From Paenibacillus antibioticophila (GTDB taxonomy: Bacteria; Bacillota; Bacilli; Paenibacillales; Paenibacillaceae): a DNA stretch of 56,717 nt. Shown here one piece after another: positions 35,937 through 45,500 of this stretch (position 1 is the first letter of the stretch; each line of letters begins with the position of its first letter). The notes beneath the pieces are model-generated. The model did not search any database. It had not been told where the DNA came from and was given only the letters and a program-made list of their open reading frames with translations. Position numbers and translations under genes: made by a program. The stretch covers positions 1,418,643 to 1,475,359 of the forward strand of contig NZ_HG005139.1 in NCBI RefSeq assembly GCF_000455265.1, read 5' to 3'.

Positions 35937-36848
35937 TTGCCGTTATTAGAGGTTGTGGGATTAACAAAAAAGATAGGCTCCAAAGCACTTGTTGAAGATG
36001 TAACATTTAGCATGGAAAAGGGGGAAATATTAGGTTTGCTTGGTCCGAATGGCGCAGGCAAAACAACAACAATTCGCATGATTGTTGGACTGATGAGCAG
36101 AACGGCAGGACAGGCACAGATTAATGGTTTAGACACATTAAAAATGTTCAAAGAAGCGATGAGGCATGTCGGTGTAATTGTGGAAAATCCGGATTTGTAT
36201 AAGTACTTGTCAGGTTACGATAATTTGTTGCATTTTGCCCGTATGACACCCGGTGTTAGTAAAACTAGAATTCAGGAAGTTATTGAGCTTGTTGGTCTGA
36301 CTGATCGTATATCGGATAAGGTTGCCGCGTATTCACTGGGAATGCGTCAACGATTGGGGCTGGCTGTTGTGCTCGTCCACCAACCCTCCTTGCTCGTACT
36401 TGATGAACCCACTAACGGTTTGGACCCATCTGGTATCCGGGAGTTACGCAATCATTTGAGGCATTTAGCCCATCAGAATGGTGTGGGGGTTCTTGTTTCC
36501 AGTCATCTAATGTCAGAGATGGAGATGATGTGCGATCGGGTTGTCGTGTTACAAAAGGGAAGACTGGTGGGTACCCATATGCTCGGCGACATTTCTGGTC
36601 ATGAGCGCTCACTCATAGGCTTTGAAGTGGATCGAACCGATCTGGCTATGCAATTGTTGCAGACTCTTATGAAGGGTGCGGATATTACAACGGAACAGAA
36701 TGTTGTCCAGATTATGATTGATAAGTCGCAAATTCCGGAGATTAGTCGAAAACTGATGGATGCTGGCGTAAATGTATACGGAGTTTCCGCTGCTAAAAAA
36801 ACGTTGGAGGACACTTTTTTGGAAATGACGGGAGGGAAAGAACATTGA
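35937..36848 (+). CDS. ABC transporter ATP-binding protein (BcrA-like)
   Basis: 303 residues. Walker A LLGPNGAGKTTTIRMI, signature YSLGMRQRLGLAVVLVH, Walker B LLVLDEPTNGLDPSG, H-loop VSSHLMSEMEMMC. The closest familiar type is the bacitracin/lantibiotic-resistance or YxlF-like ATPase. TTG 35937 is preferred as start (AAAGGA nine bases upstream); ATG 35919 has no ribosome site. It overlaps the permease gene by four bases. Export or self-protection against a membrane-active compound is inferred from the neighbours. Confidence 0.92.
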   Translation: MPLLEVVGLTKKIGSKALVEDVTFSMEKGEILGLLGPNGAGKTTTIRMIVGLMSRTAGQAQINGLDTLKMFKEAMRHVGVIVENPDLYKYLSGYDNLLHFARMTPGVSKTRIQEVIELVGLTDRISDKVAAYSLGMRQRLGLAVVLVHQPSLLVLDEPTNGLDPSGIRELRNHLRHLAHQNGVGVLVSSHLMSEMEMMCDRVVVLQKGRLVGTHMLGDISGHERSLIGFEVDRTDLAMQLLQTLMKGADITTEQNVVQIMIDKSQIPEISRKLMDAGVNVYGVSAAKKTLEDTFLEMTGGKEH

Positions 36849-37783
36849 TTTCACTCATACGAAATGAGAATTTGAAGATTTACAAACGAACTCGGACATG
36901 GGTAATGATGGGAATTGCCATCCTCTACGTTGCCTTACAGATTTTTAACATAAACTCGGCTGGGGAAGGTGTGGTGAGAGATAACTGGCAAGTACAGCTT
37001 GAACAGGATAACAGGCAACTTAGTAAAGTTGCCAATCAGCTGGATGCCTTGCCTATAGAGATCATACAAGCCGAGAAACAAATCCTTCTCAATCAGTATC
37101 ATCTTGATCATAATATGCCGCCATCAGTCAGTGGTTGGGCCTTCACAATTGATCAACTACGAAATATTGTTTTTGCGTCATCCTTAATTGCCATCATTAT
37201 TGCAGGTGAAATTATGGCAGGCGAGTTTGCAGCAGGTACAATCAAGTTGCTTTTGACTCGTTCAGCCAGCCGGACGCAAATTTATTGTTCAAAGTATATC
37301 GCCTCGCTGGTATTTGCATTGTTCTTGACAACGATCTGTGTAGCAGTGGCCATGGTGCTTGGTGGTGTGTTTTTTGGATTTGCTGGGCTGACCTCATCCC
37401 ATCTCTATGTTCAAGATCAGACAGTTATGGGAATACCCGTACTGCAGGCATTATGGTCAGGGTATATTCTGCAGCTTCCCTTTCTGCTTGTCGTAGTGAC
37501 GTTGGCGTTTATGATATCTGCCGCATTTCGCAGCATTACGTTCTCCATTGTTATTTCTATGTTGATCGCGGTGGCGGGATTTGTGATCTCTATTGCGATG
37601 GACGGTTGGGACTGGACACGGTATTTTATTTTTTCCCAGACGGATTGGACACCTTTTGTATATGGTAATCCTTCTGTTGAAGATGTGAGCATGTTATGGG
37701 CAGTAGCTTTACTATTATTGCATGTTGTAATTTTGCATTCGATTTCTTATTTTTCGTTTGTAAAACGCGATGTTAAACAATAG
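36845..37783 (+). CDS. ABC transporter permease (BcrB/ABC-2 type)
   Basis: 312 residues starting at TTG 36845 (GGAGGG upstream). About six membrane helices: TWVMMGIAILYVALQIFNI, IVFASSLIAIIIAGEIMAGE, LVFALFLTTICVAVAMVLGG. EIMAGEFAAGTIKLLLTRSA is the typical ABC-2 permease segment after helix 2. It has a sizeable outside loop after helix 1. It pairs with the preceding ATPase. Confidence 0.9.
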   Translation: MISLIRNENLKIYKRTRTWVMMGIAILYVALQIFNINSAGEGVVRDNWQVQLEQDNRQLSKVANQLDALPIEIIQAEKQILLNQYHLDHNMPPSVSGWAFTIDQLRNIVFASSLIAIIIAGEIMAGEFAAGTIKLLLTRSASRTQIYCSKYIASLVFALFLTTICVAVAMVLGGVFFGFAGLTSSHLYVQDQTVMGIPVLQALWSGYILQLPFLLVVVTLAFMISAAFRSITFSIVISMLIAVAGFVISIAMDGWDWTRYFIFSQTDWTPFVYGNPSVEDVSMLWAVALLLLHVVILHSISYFSFVKRDVKQ

Positions 37784-37804
37784 AATTCAAAGGGAGTCAA
37801 GAAC

Positions 37805-38509
37805 ATGAAAAAAATCCAATTCGCAATTCTTGTTTGTCTTTTGCTTGTCCTAGCAGCTTGTGGCACATCTGGGACAGCAGAGACAACAGATACCAAACAG
37901 CTTGAATTATCGGCTCAGGAAGTGGCTAAGTTGGTGGTTGACCATCGGAACGGAACAATCAGCGTGAGAAGCGATACTAGTAGCGACTATATTCAGGTTG
38001 AGGCAGGCGTACGATCAAATGGGGCGAGTATGAAGAAGCTCGAACTGGATTTAAGAGCAGATCACAACATTGCCTATTTAGATGCCCGTTTTGAAGGACA
38101 ATTTTTGGCTACCGGCTCAGGAGCTGTTGACTTGGAAGTCACTGTTCCCAAGGGGGTAGATGTAGAAATTAAGTCGCATCGTGATGGTGATATTACACTT
38201 AATCAGCTGCAATCCAGTGCATCCATAGATAATATTAATGGTGATATCTTTGTTTCTGGGTTGTCTGGTTCGTTGGAGATTGACAATCGAGACGGGAATG
38301 TGACTGTTACGGATATTGCTGAGACGGTTATCATTGATAATTTGAACGGACATGTAGCAATAGAACGCATTGATGGTGCAGTAGAAATCCATGTAGGTGA
38401 TGGTAGTCTGGCAATTGATCAAGTAAAGAAGGATGTAACGATTACACAAACGGGGAAAGGTGAAGTTTCCATAGGAGAAATAAATGGAAATGTCGTTCAC
38501 AAAAAATAA
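37805..38509 (+). CDS. DUF4097-like beta-helical lipoprotein
   Basis: 234 residues. Lipobox LVLAACG (Cys about residue 19), then repeating short beta strands (VVDHRNGTISVRSDTSSDYI, SIDNINGDIFVSGLSGSLEI, VIIDNLNGHVAIERIDGAVE), the adhesin-like right-handed helix seen in DUF4097 and LiaG-type proteins. RBS GGGAG lies upstream of ATG 37805. Third gene of the ABC operon; such proteins often accompany cell-envelope stress systems. Role unknown. Confidence 0.85.
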   Translation: MKKIQFAILVCLLLVLAACGTSGTAETTDTKQLELSAQEVAKLVVDHRNGTISVRSDTSSDYIQVEAGVRSNGASMKKLELDLRADHNIAYLDARFEGQFLATGSGAVDLEVTVPKGVDVEIKSHRDGDITLNQLQSSASIDNINGDIFVSGLSGSLEIDNRDGNVTVTDIAETVIIDNLNGHVAIERIDGAVEIHVGDGSLAIDQVKKDVTITQTGKGEVSIGEINGNVVHKK

Positions 38510-38576
38510 ACAAGGCTGAATGTGCGGTTTTGATTGACTGAACTTTGTGTATCATAAAATAATATTTTTCTGAAAC

Positions 38577-38622
38577 AAAAAAAGGCACCTATCAATTTTC
38601 TTTTGATGGGTGCCTTTTTTGA
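38577..38622. terminator. Bidirectional terminator
   Basis: AAAAAAAGGCACC pairs with GGTGCCTTTTTT around an inner ATCAA/TTGAT stem. Confidence 0.9.
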
Positions 38623-38634
38623 AATTGCAGCTAT

Positions 38635-38751
38635 TTAATGTTCCGCCCCATGACTATATGGGGAAATTATCGGCGGGTTGGATGCGATTGGCCCAAGAAT
38701 TACACTAACAAGGCAAAAAACTACCATCACGGATAAATACATTTTCTTCAT
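38635..38751 (-). CDS. Signal pro-peptide, AloP/Phr-like, 38 residues
   Basis: ATG 38751 lies eight bases after a perfect GGAGGA. The chain has a basic start (MKKMY), a hydrophobic export segment (LSVMVVFCLVSVILG), a small-residue patch (IAS), a short pro-region and the C-terminal hexapeptide SHGAEH. Size, layout and position (47-base overlap with the end of a TPR receptor-type gene) fit RRNPP-type quorum-sensing pro-peptides. SHG-type hexapeptide ends are known from the AloR-AloP family of Paenibacillus polymyxa. After secretion the end would be trimmed and re-imported by an oligopeptide permease. Confidence 0.75.
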   Translation of the reverse strand: MKKMYLSVMVVFCLVSVILGPIASNPPIISPYSHGAEH

Positions 38752-39256
38752 TACTCAATTCCTCCTTAAGAAGTTGATCAATAATTTGGTAATACCGCGT
38801 TTGTTGATCTTCATTGCACTTCTTTCGAGTTGACTCAAAAATGACAGTGAATTTTATAAATGCCCTTGTATCATTAAGAATACCAGATAATTCCAAACCT
38901 TGTAAAATTATATCTATTGCAACATGATTTTTATTTCGCACGAGGTAATAGATTGACATTTTATAAAGAAATTTTGTTATGTATAGTGCTCTATTATGTT
39001 TATAGTATTCAACAGCTCTTTCAATTTTGTGCTTAAACGACTCTAATAAATCGTCAATTTCAAAATCATACCTCAATGATGAGTTAATAATGTTCAGTAG
39101 TCCTGGCATTAACTCATCAATTCGTGATTCTCTCAGAAATTGGATATACTGAAAAGTGTAAAGAAGAAAGAAATCGTATAAAAGGATCAAAATAAATGAA
39201 TTGTTCAGAAAAATCATCTCTTTATAAGTGAAGAGATGATTTTTTTGATGGTTCAA
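38705..39256 (-). pseudogene. N-terminally truncated RRNPP-type (AloR-like) TPR receptor
   Basis: The open frame is 183 codons, but the first 15-20 run through a terminator hairpin (39211-39242) and look non-native. Recognisable receptor sequence begins around FLRESRIDELMPGLLNII (about 39150 downwards). From there the chain is a TPR-like helical region: FEIDDLLESFKHKIERAVEY, ITKFLYKMSIYYLVRNKN, DIILQGLELSGILNDTRAF, and NEENVFIRDGSFLPC at the end. Full receptors of this class run to roughly 280-400 residues with an N-terminal HTH, which is absent. No ribosome site supports an internal start such as ATG 39109. It may be a dead receptor or a peptide-binding decoy. Confidence 0.7.
39211..39246. 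terminator. Hairpin with T-runs on both strands
   Basis: AAATCATCTCTT (39211-39222) pairs with AAGAGATGATTT (39231-39242); T-run on plus to 39246, and T-rich on the minus side. No plus-strand gene lies immediately upstream, so it may insulate the repeat-protein/RHS operon or be a relic of a lost gene. Confidence 0.7.
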
Positions 39257-39338
39257 ATTTCCTATTTATCAACTATTTTGAATCTCCGATATAGGGAGTG
39301 ATACTAAAATACTGAATATGGAAATGGAGGAAAAGTGT

Positions 39339-42300
39339 ATGAGGATCAAGAAAGTACTGCTATCTTGCCTGGCAGTAGTCATGAGTCTTGGCAGTCTGGG
39401 TATGGCACCGCGGTTAGCGGCGGGAGCTTCCAAGTTAGCGATTCCGACGGCGTCGGTGTATCGATCCGTTGTGGACGTTGTGGCCGGAAAATCATTCAAA
39501 GTTACCCAGCCCACGGTTACGGAGGCTGCATATTCGGTTACGGACAGTGTTTATTTGATGGCGGCAGACAAAATCGAGCTGGTGATTTATCCCGGTCAAA
39601 GCGTACAGTTTACCAATGATACGAACAAGCTTTTATCCGTTTCGACAGATGCCAAATCTAGCAACAGTATTCGCTATGACTATGTCTCCTACAATACGGA
39701 TGGCAAAGTGAGTTCGGACGACATGGAGCATACGGGCAGTGCCAGCGTATACAGCAAGGGCGGCACTACTGTAATTACCGTGGACTATGACTATCCCTTG
39801 ACCGTCAGCTTCAATTCAGAACTGACCTATACCTATTCTCCGGTTCCTGCGCTGCTGAAGAAGACACTTTCCAAGGGAGAGAGCTACCTATTCTCCAATC
39901 AGGCCTATGCTTCCCGGTCGATTATGAGCGATGCAACCTCGTCAAACGGCAAGCGGTATGACTACGCTGTCTACAAGGAAGATGACACTTTGGAAAAATC
40001 GAACTTTGATTCTTATACGAAGCCCAGCTTCAGTGTAGGAGACACCGTTATTTTGACTGGCGCCTCCAATGATCCGGTTACAGTTGCTGTCCCATATGAG
40101 GGCTTCTTCGGTTATGAGACTGACGAGCCTGCTTATGACAGCATCTCTTTATCGCAGGGGGATAGCTATATTTTTACCAATGTAGGCACCAAGTCGGACC
40201 GGGTGGAGCATTCCGGGACAAGTAAAGACAAATTTGATTACGTGGTCTACAACGAGGACGGTACAGAAACTTCTCGTGGCACGAATACCACTACTCTGCC
40301 GCTGATGACTGTGGGCAGATATGTGGTGCTTACGTTGATAACTGAGAATCCTCTTCGGGTAGGGGCGCCATATCGGACCTTTATGGGGGGAGACCGGAGG
40401 GATGATGCGATCAGCCGGGTGACTCTGTCTCCTGGAACCTCCTACAAATTCACCAATAACGGCACTCTGACCAATCCAGTGAACAATAATGCGAGAAAAG
40501 TAGACGGACTTTACGACTATACGGTCTATACGGCCGATGGCAGCTATTACTCACAAGGCTTTGATGCCATCAGCACACCAAGACTGCCAGCGGGCGGCGG
40601 CTTTGCCATCATAACGGTGCAGGGCGGGGCGGATGTGACCTTTGATTATACAGACGATTTTACAGCTGAGCCAAGCAGTGAACCCTCGCATTTCAGAGTG
40701 ACTCTCTCGCAGGGCGAAAGCTACAAGTTTACGAATATCAGTCCCAAGCTCCGGACGCTTAGGACCAACGCTACCTCCAGCAACCGGTTTGACTGGGTGG
40801 AATATTACCCGGACGGCACGCAGCAAGCCAAACGCGCTGCAACTTATACTGACCCTCAAGTATCGAGCGGCAACTCTATTGTAGTAACCGCTGTATCAAC
40901 CCCGGTTACTTTTGGTGCCAATTATCGTATTTTCTCATGGGAAACCAAACCGGGAGAGGCTATTTCCAAGCAACAAGTTTATAAGGATGAGTCCTATCGT
41001 TTTGTGAATAACGGCAGCAAGCTGATCACATTGACAACCAACGTTAATCAGGTCGAGGGAGTCATAGATACAGCCGTTTACGACGAAGATGGAAGCGTCC
41101 ATAGCGCCTCCTTTGAGCATTCAGGCAATGTGGCTGTACCTGCAGGCGGCTATGCTATCATTACAGGCCAATCAGCCATTCCAACGACGGTGTCCTACAC
41201 AGATGCCATTGCACTGTCTCTTGCCGAGCATCCGGCTTTGTTAAGGGCCACTGTAGCCCCAGGGAGTTCATATACCTACACTAATATTAGCGGAGAAGCT
41301 GAGAATCTTTACAGTGATGCAGCTTCAGGCAATGAGTATGCCTATGTTGTTCGGCGTTCTGATGGAACGGTATCTTCAGAGGGTTCTCGTTATACATTAC
41401 TATCAATTTCTCCAGGCTATTCCATCACGGTAACTCCACTAGTGGGTTCTCTGACCTTCGGAGGTGTATTCACTTCTTTTATAGCTACACCTGGGGAGAA
41501 TCCAACGATTCATCAAGTGACATTAAATAAGAATGAAAGTTATGTATTCTCCAACCTGAACTCATCCTCGCAAAAGTTGATGGCAAAAGGAAATCCTGGT
41601 GCCTGGTTTGATTATGCAATCTACTCTCCAAATGGAGAGGTGAAAGAGGCGGATTACGATCAATTAGCAGACATTTCTGTTCCTGCTGGCAGTCAGGTTG
41701 TTGCTACGGTAACAACGGATATCCCTGTAACCTTCACCTATGGGCAGGCTTTTCAAGCGTTTCCGAGTATGGAGTCGGCACTATTGAAGAAAGTGCTGGA
41801 GCCGCAGAAGCTCATCGGATTTAAGAATATTGGCAGCTTTGAGGCGAAGCTGGTTACGAATGCGAGCAGCTCATCGGGGCGGTATTTTGATTATACGATA
41901 TTGGATGCAACCGGAAGCGTTGTTCGCCAAGGAGAGCAAAGCACGGTCTCTTACAATCTTCCTGCGGGTGGAATGATTCAATTAAAGACAACCTCGATGA
42001 ATCCGGTATTGTTTGCGGCACCTTATCGCAGCTTTGAGTTTGTGGATGTACAGGAGATTGTATTCGAGGATTTACTTCACCGTCAGCTTGTGTACGTGTA
42101 TAAGGATGCTGGAGAGAACGGCTATTACCGGTTCACGGCTCCAGAGGCAGGGCGCTATCGGTTCGTGACGAAGGAACTGCCGTCCAATACAGCTTTACAG
42201 CCGGTATTGTCGTTGTTCGACCAGCCGGATTTGACTCATTCGCTTACGACAAGTGAAGAAGGGGACCAGGAATTTGGTCTGGATTATGCTGTGCTGGAGT

Positions 42301-42539
42301 GGGAGCTTGAAGGCGGAAAAACATATTATTTGAAGCTCACTGAGTCTAGCGGGCTTCCGCTCGATCTGCAACTGATCGTTTCGATGATGACCGTGACTCC
42401 GGAGGCGAGTTATGATTATCGACCGGATGGCCGGCTGAGAGAGATCGTCTTCCCAACAGGAGACAAGCTGGTGTACGAGTATGATTACAACGGAAATTTG
42501 AAGCGAAGAACGAAGATCGTATTCCCGTTCCAGTATTGA
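39339..42539 (+). CDS. Large secreted repeat protein ending in one YD-like repeat, partner of the RHS protein
   Basis: 1066 residues from ATG 39339 behind GGAGGA. A signal peptide (VLLSCLAVVMSLGSLGMAPR) is followed by about nine beta-rich repeats of 85-100 residues, each opening with a line like LSQGESYKFTN, continuing with YDYVVYNEDGT-type and ITV...PVTF..YR-type strands. Examples start near LSKGESYLFSNQ, LSQGDSYIFTNV, LSPGTSYKFTNN, LNKNESYVFSNL. The end has a jelly-roll-like segment and one YD-like repeat (YDYRPDGRLREIVFPTGDKL). There is no toxin tip. It lies 37 bases before the RHS gene, so both are probably one operon. I know no characterised homologue; a surface adhesin or export partner is conceivable. 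Confidence 0.8.
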   Translation: MRIKKVLLSCLAVVMSLGSLGMAPRLAAGASKLAIPTASVYRSVVDVVAGKSFKVTQPTVTEAAYSVTDSVYLMAADKIELVIYPGQSVQFTNDTNKLLSVSTDAKSSNSIRYDYVSYNTDGKVSSDDMEHTGSASVYSKGGTTVITVDYDYPLTVSFNSELTYTYSPVPALLKKTLSKGESYLFSNQAYASRSIMSDATSSNGKRYDYAVYKEDDTLEKSNFDSYTKPSFSVGDTVILTGASNDPVTVAVPYEGFFGYETDEPAYDSISLSQGDSYIFTNVGTKSDRVEHSGTSKDKFDYVVYNEDGTETSRGTNTTTLPLMTVGRYVVLTLITENPLRVGAPYRTFMGGDRRDDAISRVTLSPGTSYKFTNNGTLTNPVNNNARKVDGLYDYTVYTADGSYYSQGFDAISTPRLPAGGGFAIITVQGGADVTFDYTDDFTAEPSSEPSHFRVTLSQGESYKFTNISPKLRTLRTNATSSNRFDWVEYYPDGTQQAKRAATYTDPQVSSGNSIVVTAVSTPVTFGANYRIFSWETKPGEAISKQQVYKDESYRFVNNGSKLITLTTNVNQVEGVIDTAVYDEDGSVHSASFEHSGNVAVPAGGYAIITGQSAIPTTVSYTDAIALSLAEHPALLRATVAPGSSYTYTNISGEAENLYSDAASGNEYAYVVRRSDGTVSSEGSRYTLLSISPGYSITVTPLVGSLTFGGVFTSFIATPGENPTIHQVTLNKNESYVFSNLNSSSQKLMAKGNPGAWFDYAIYSPNGEVKEADYDQLADISVPAGSQVVATVTTDIPVTFTYGQAFQAFPSMESALLKKVLEPQKLIGFKNIGSFEAKLVTNASSSSGRYFDYTILDATGSVVRQGEQSTVSYNLPAGGMIQLKTTSMNPVLFAAPYRSFEFVDVQEIVFEDLLHRQLVYVYKDAGENGYYRFTAPEAGRYRFVTKELPSNTALQPVLSLFDQPDLTHSLTTSEEGDQEFGLDYAVLEWELEGGKTYYLKLTESSGLPLDLQLIVSMMTVTPEASYDYRPDGRLREIVFPTGDKLVYEYDYNGNLKRRTKIVFPFQY

Positions 42540-42576
42540 TCCATTGCATAACCAATAACCATTCCCGGGGTGATAT

Positions 42577-45500
42577 ATGATGTTAAAGAAGGTTATGAGT
42601 CTCGTACTAATCTTGTCGATCCTTACTTCTGGCGTGATGCAATCGCTAACCTTTGCTTCAGGCGCAGAAATTGAAAAATGGGCAACGAGTCCTGCAGTGG
42701 ATTTGAATTCAGCAGCGGCTTCGGATAAGTTTCTAACGGTTTCGGGAATCATGAATCAATTTCAGGTTACAGAAGAATGGTTGGATAAGCAGTTGTCTCA
42801 AGGCTATACACTCTATGAGATTTCCAATGCTCTTCAAGAAGGGCAAGACCATTTTGAAAAGAACATTTCCCGGTACAAGCAAGTTCGGCAGATTGATCAA
42901 CAGGTACGAAATGAACAATCGGCAGCATTAACGCCGTTGTTAAACACATCTATTGCAGCTTCCAGTTATGATCAGACGGCTCTGGAGCAGCTTGGCTTAT
43001 CCAATGAAACCTCCGCGTATGAGGTGGCCTATGGTATGGATGCCATTGATGCGTCTACAGGCGAATTGAAGTTGCGTATGACAGATTTGATGTTACCGGG
43101 CGCGCTCCCTTTCAGCCTGACCCGAGTTTATGATAGTTCTCGGGCTAGTGAGAAAATCGGGGTTGGCTCGGAGAATGGTGCCTACTTAAACCGTGCAGAA
43201 ATCAGAAGAGAAGAGAAAGATTCGGCCTTGGGAAGAGGATGGAGATGGGAGCTTCCTTTTATAAAAGAACAAGGCGGCCAATGGATCATGGACTTCCCTG
43301 GAATTGGGCGTTATCGGTTATCGGAGAACCTGGAGCTGCAAGGTTATCCATGGAATGATGTGCAAGTGTCCTTCGATGCTAGCCAAACGGTTGATGGTGT
43401 AGCTAGTAGTTTCAAGATATCTCTATTGAACGGAAACCATTACTATTTTAGCGCTGCAGGGTATCTCATTTTGATTGGAGATAACTATGGAAATCAAGTG
43501 AAACTGCACTACTCCACCCACAATAGCGGCAATGTTCTTTCCCGCATTTCAAACAGTGATGGTAATGAAATAACCTTTGTTTATACCGATGGAAAAATCA
43601 CCGTATCGCAAACAGGCACGAATAAAAAAGTTGACTATTTTACATCCATAGACAACGAACAGCCGGTCTTGAGCGAGGTCAAGGATGCTATAGGCCGAAG
43701 CAGTAAATACTTTTATTCTTTTCAAGAGTCCGGATTCAATCTTTTGGAGTCATTAAAGGACCAGGGAAATTTGCAGGGAACAAAAAAATCGGCGTTGTTG
43801 GTTCGAATATTGCATCCTTCTTCGGCAACGACAGAATTTGATTACACTTCCAGCCGCAAGTTCATAGGGCCTTATGCCATAGACACCGTATTCAAGCTGA
43901 AGTCGCGTGAGGATGCGTACTCGACAGAGGTTGGAGATGTCGTGCTTCAGCCGGCAGAATTTAGTTACTCTGGCGAGGAGCTTAACAGCTATGGACAAAG
44001 TGCAGCGTTCACTACAGTCATTAAGGACGTTCGCTCGCAGGAGACGCTATCGTTCGAAAAGACCTTTCAGGGTGAAGGGCAGCCCGATATTATCTATTTG
44101 AAAGAACAGTTAAGCGAAGACGCTACTACAGGCTTAAAACGTCAGTTTACCTACAGTGATACAGCTGGATGGAACATCCCCGTTGCAGTTACAGAAAGCT
44201 ACCGGCAGGGAGGGTCAGAATCCCAACCTCTGACGATAAACTATCGGTATAATGAGCTGGGTCAAGTGCTTTCGGAAAACTGGAGTACAGGACAGGAAAC
44301 GATTTACAATTATATGCTTTCCCCGGCTCCATTTTTCTGGTCTCTTCCTGAGCAGGTAGACATCAAAGTGAGTGACGAGAAAAAGCGCATTCAGCGATAC
44401 AGTTATAACGATCAGGGAGACGTCAAGCAGGTAACGATCCGAGAGAATAGCGCAAGCGGCAAATTACTAGCGCAATCCGATTTGGAATACGATGCGTATG
44501 GAAATTTGATTGCCTCAAAAACAAAGGATGACCAACGTACAAACACAGTGAATTATTTCTACGCCTCTCCATACGGTAAGCATCTTCTTTCCGAGCAATC
44601 GATGGTGATTCGTGCCATGGATGGCACTTCTAGCGTATCCAAGCAGAGCTTCACTTATAATGCAGCAGGAGAGCTGATCACTTCTACTGATGAGGCTGGA
44701 GCTGTTACTGCTTTTGCTTATGATGCGCTTGGGCGGATGGTGAAGACAACCTACAGCGATCAGAGCACCACGACTGTTCAGTATGATGATGAGCAGCGAA
44801 CCGTGACTACAACCAGTCCTGAAGGAATCACAACTACCCAGCGGTATAGTCCTCACGGGTTTGTCGTTCGAGAAATCGTAGATGATGCGATCTTCCAGTA
44901 CGGCTATGATGAAGCAGGGAACCTGGATCTTTACAAAGATACGGAAGGCAATCAGACCATCTATACCCACGACGGTTTTAGACGCCAGACAAAGGCGTTT
45001 TATGCGGATGGCTCACAGTCTTCTGCTGCCTACGATATGGTTAATCGGACAGTGACAACTACAGATCCTGCAGGTGTGAAACAGCAAAAGACCTTTGACT
45101 TAGTTGGCAATACGCTCGCTGCTAAAGAGTGGAAGGACGGGATGTTTGTTGCACTGGCACAGGCTGCGTATGATCTTGCAGGGAATGTGTTATCCGAGAC
45201 GGACGGGGAAGGGCAACAGACGCAATATCAGTATGATGCGCTTGGTCGGATCATCTCTGTGACGGATGCTGAGCAGCGGGTAACAAGATATACCTATAGT
45301 CTTGCGGGTGATTTGACCAGGGTTGAATATCCGGACGGCATAGCTGTTCGATATGAATATGACGAAGCAGGCAAGCTGATACGCCAGATTAACGAAGAGG
45401 GCATGGTAGAAGCGTTCTTTTACGATTCTCGCGGAAATCTGACTAAATACCTGGATCATGCCAGTCAAACGACACAATACCAGTACAATAGCGATAATCT

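Noticed and set aside
42195..42752. Minus-strand 185-codon frame across the junction of the repeat protein and RHS gene
   Set aside because: Spans the end of one strong gene and the start of another with no ribosome site; a shadow frame.
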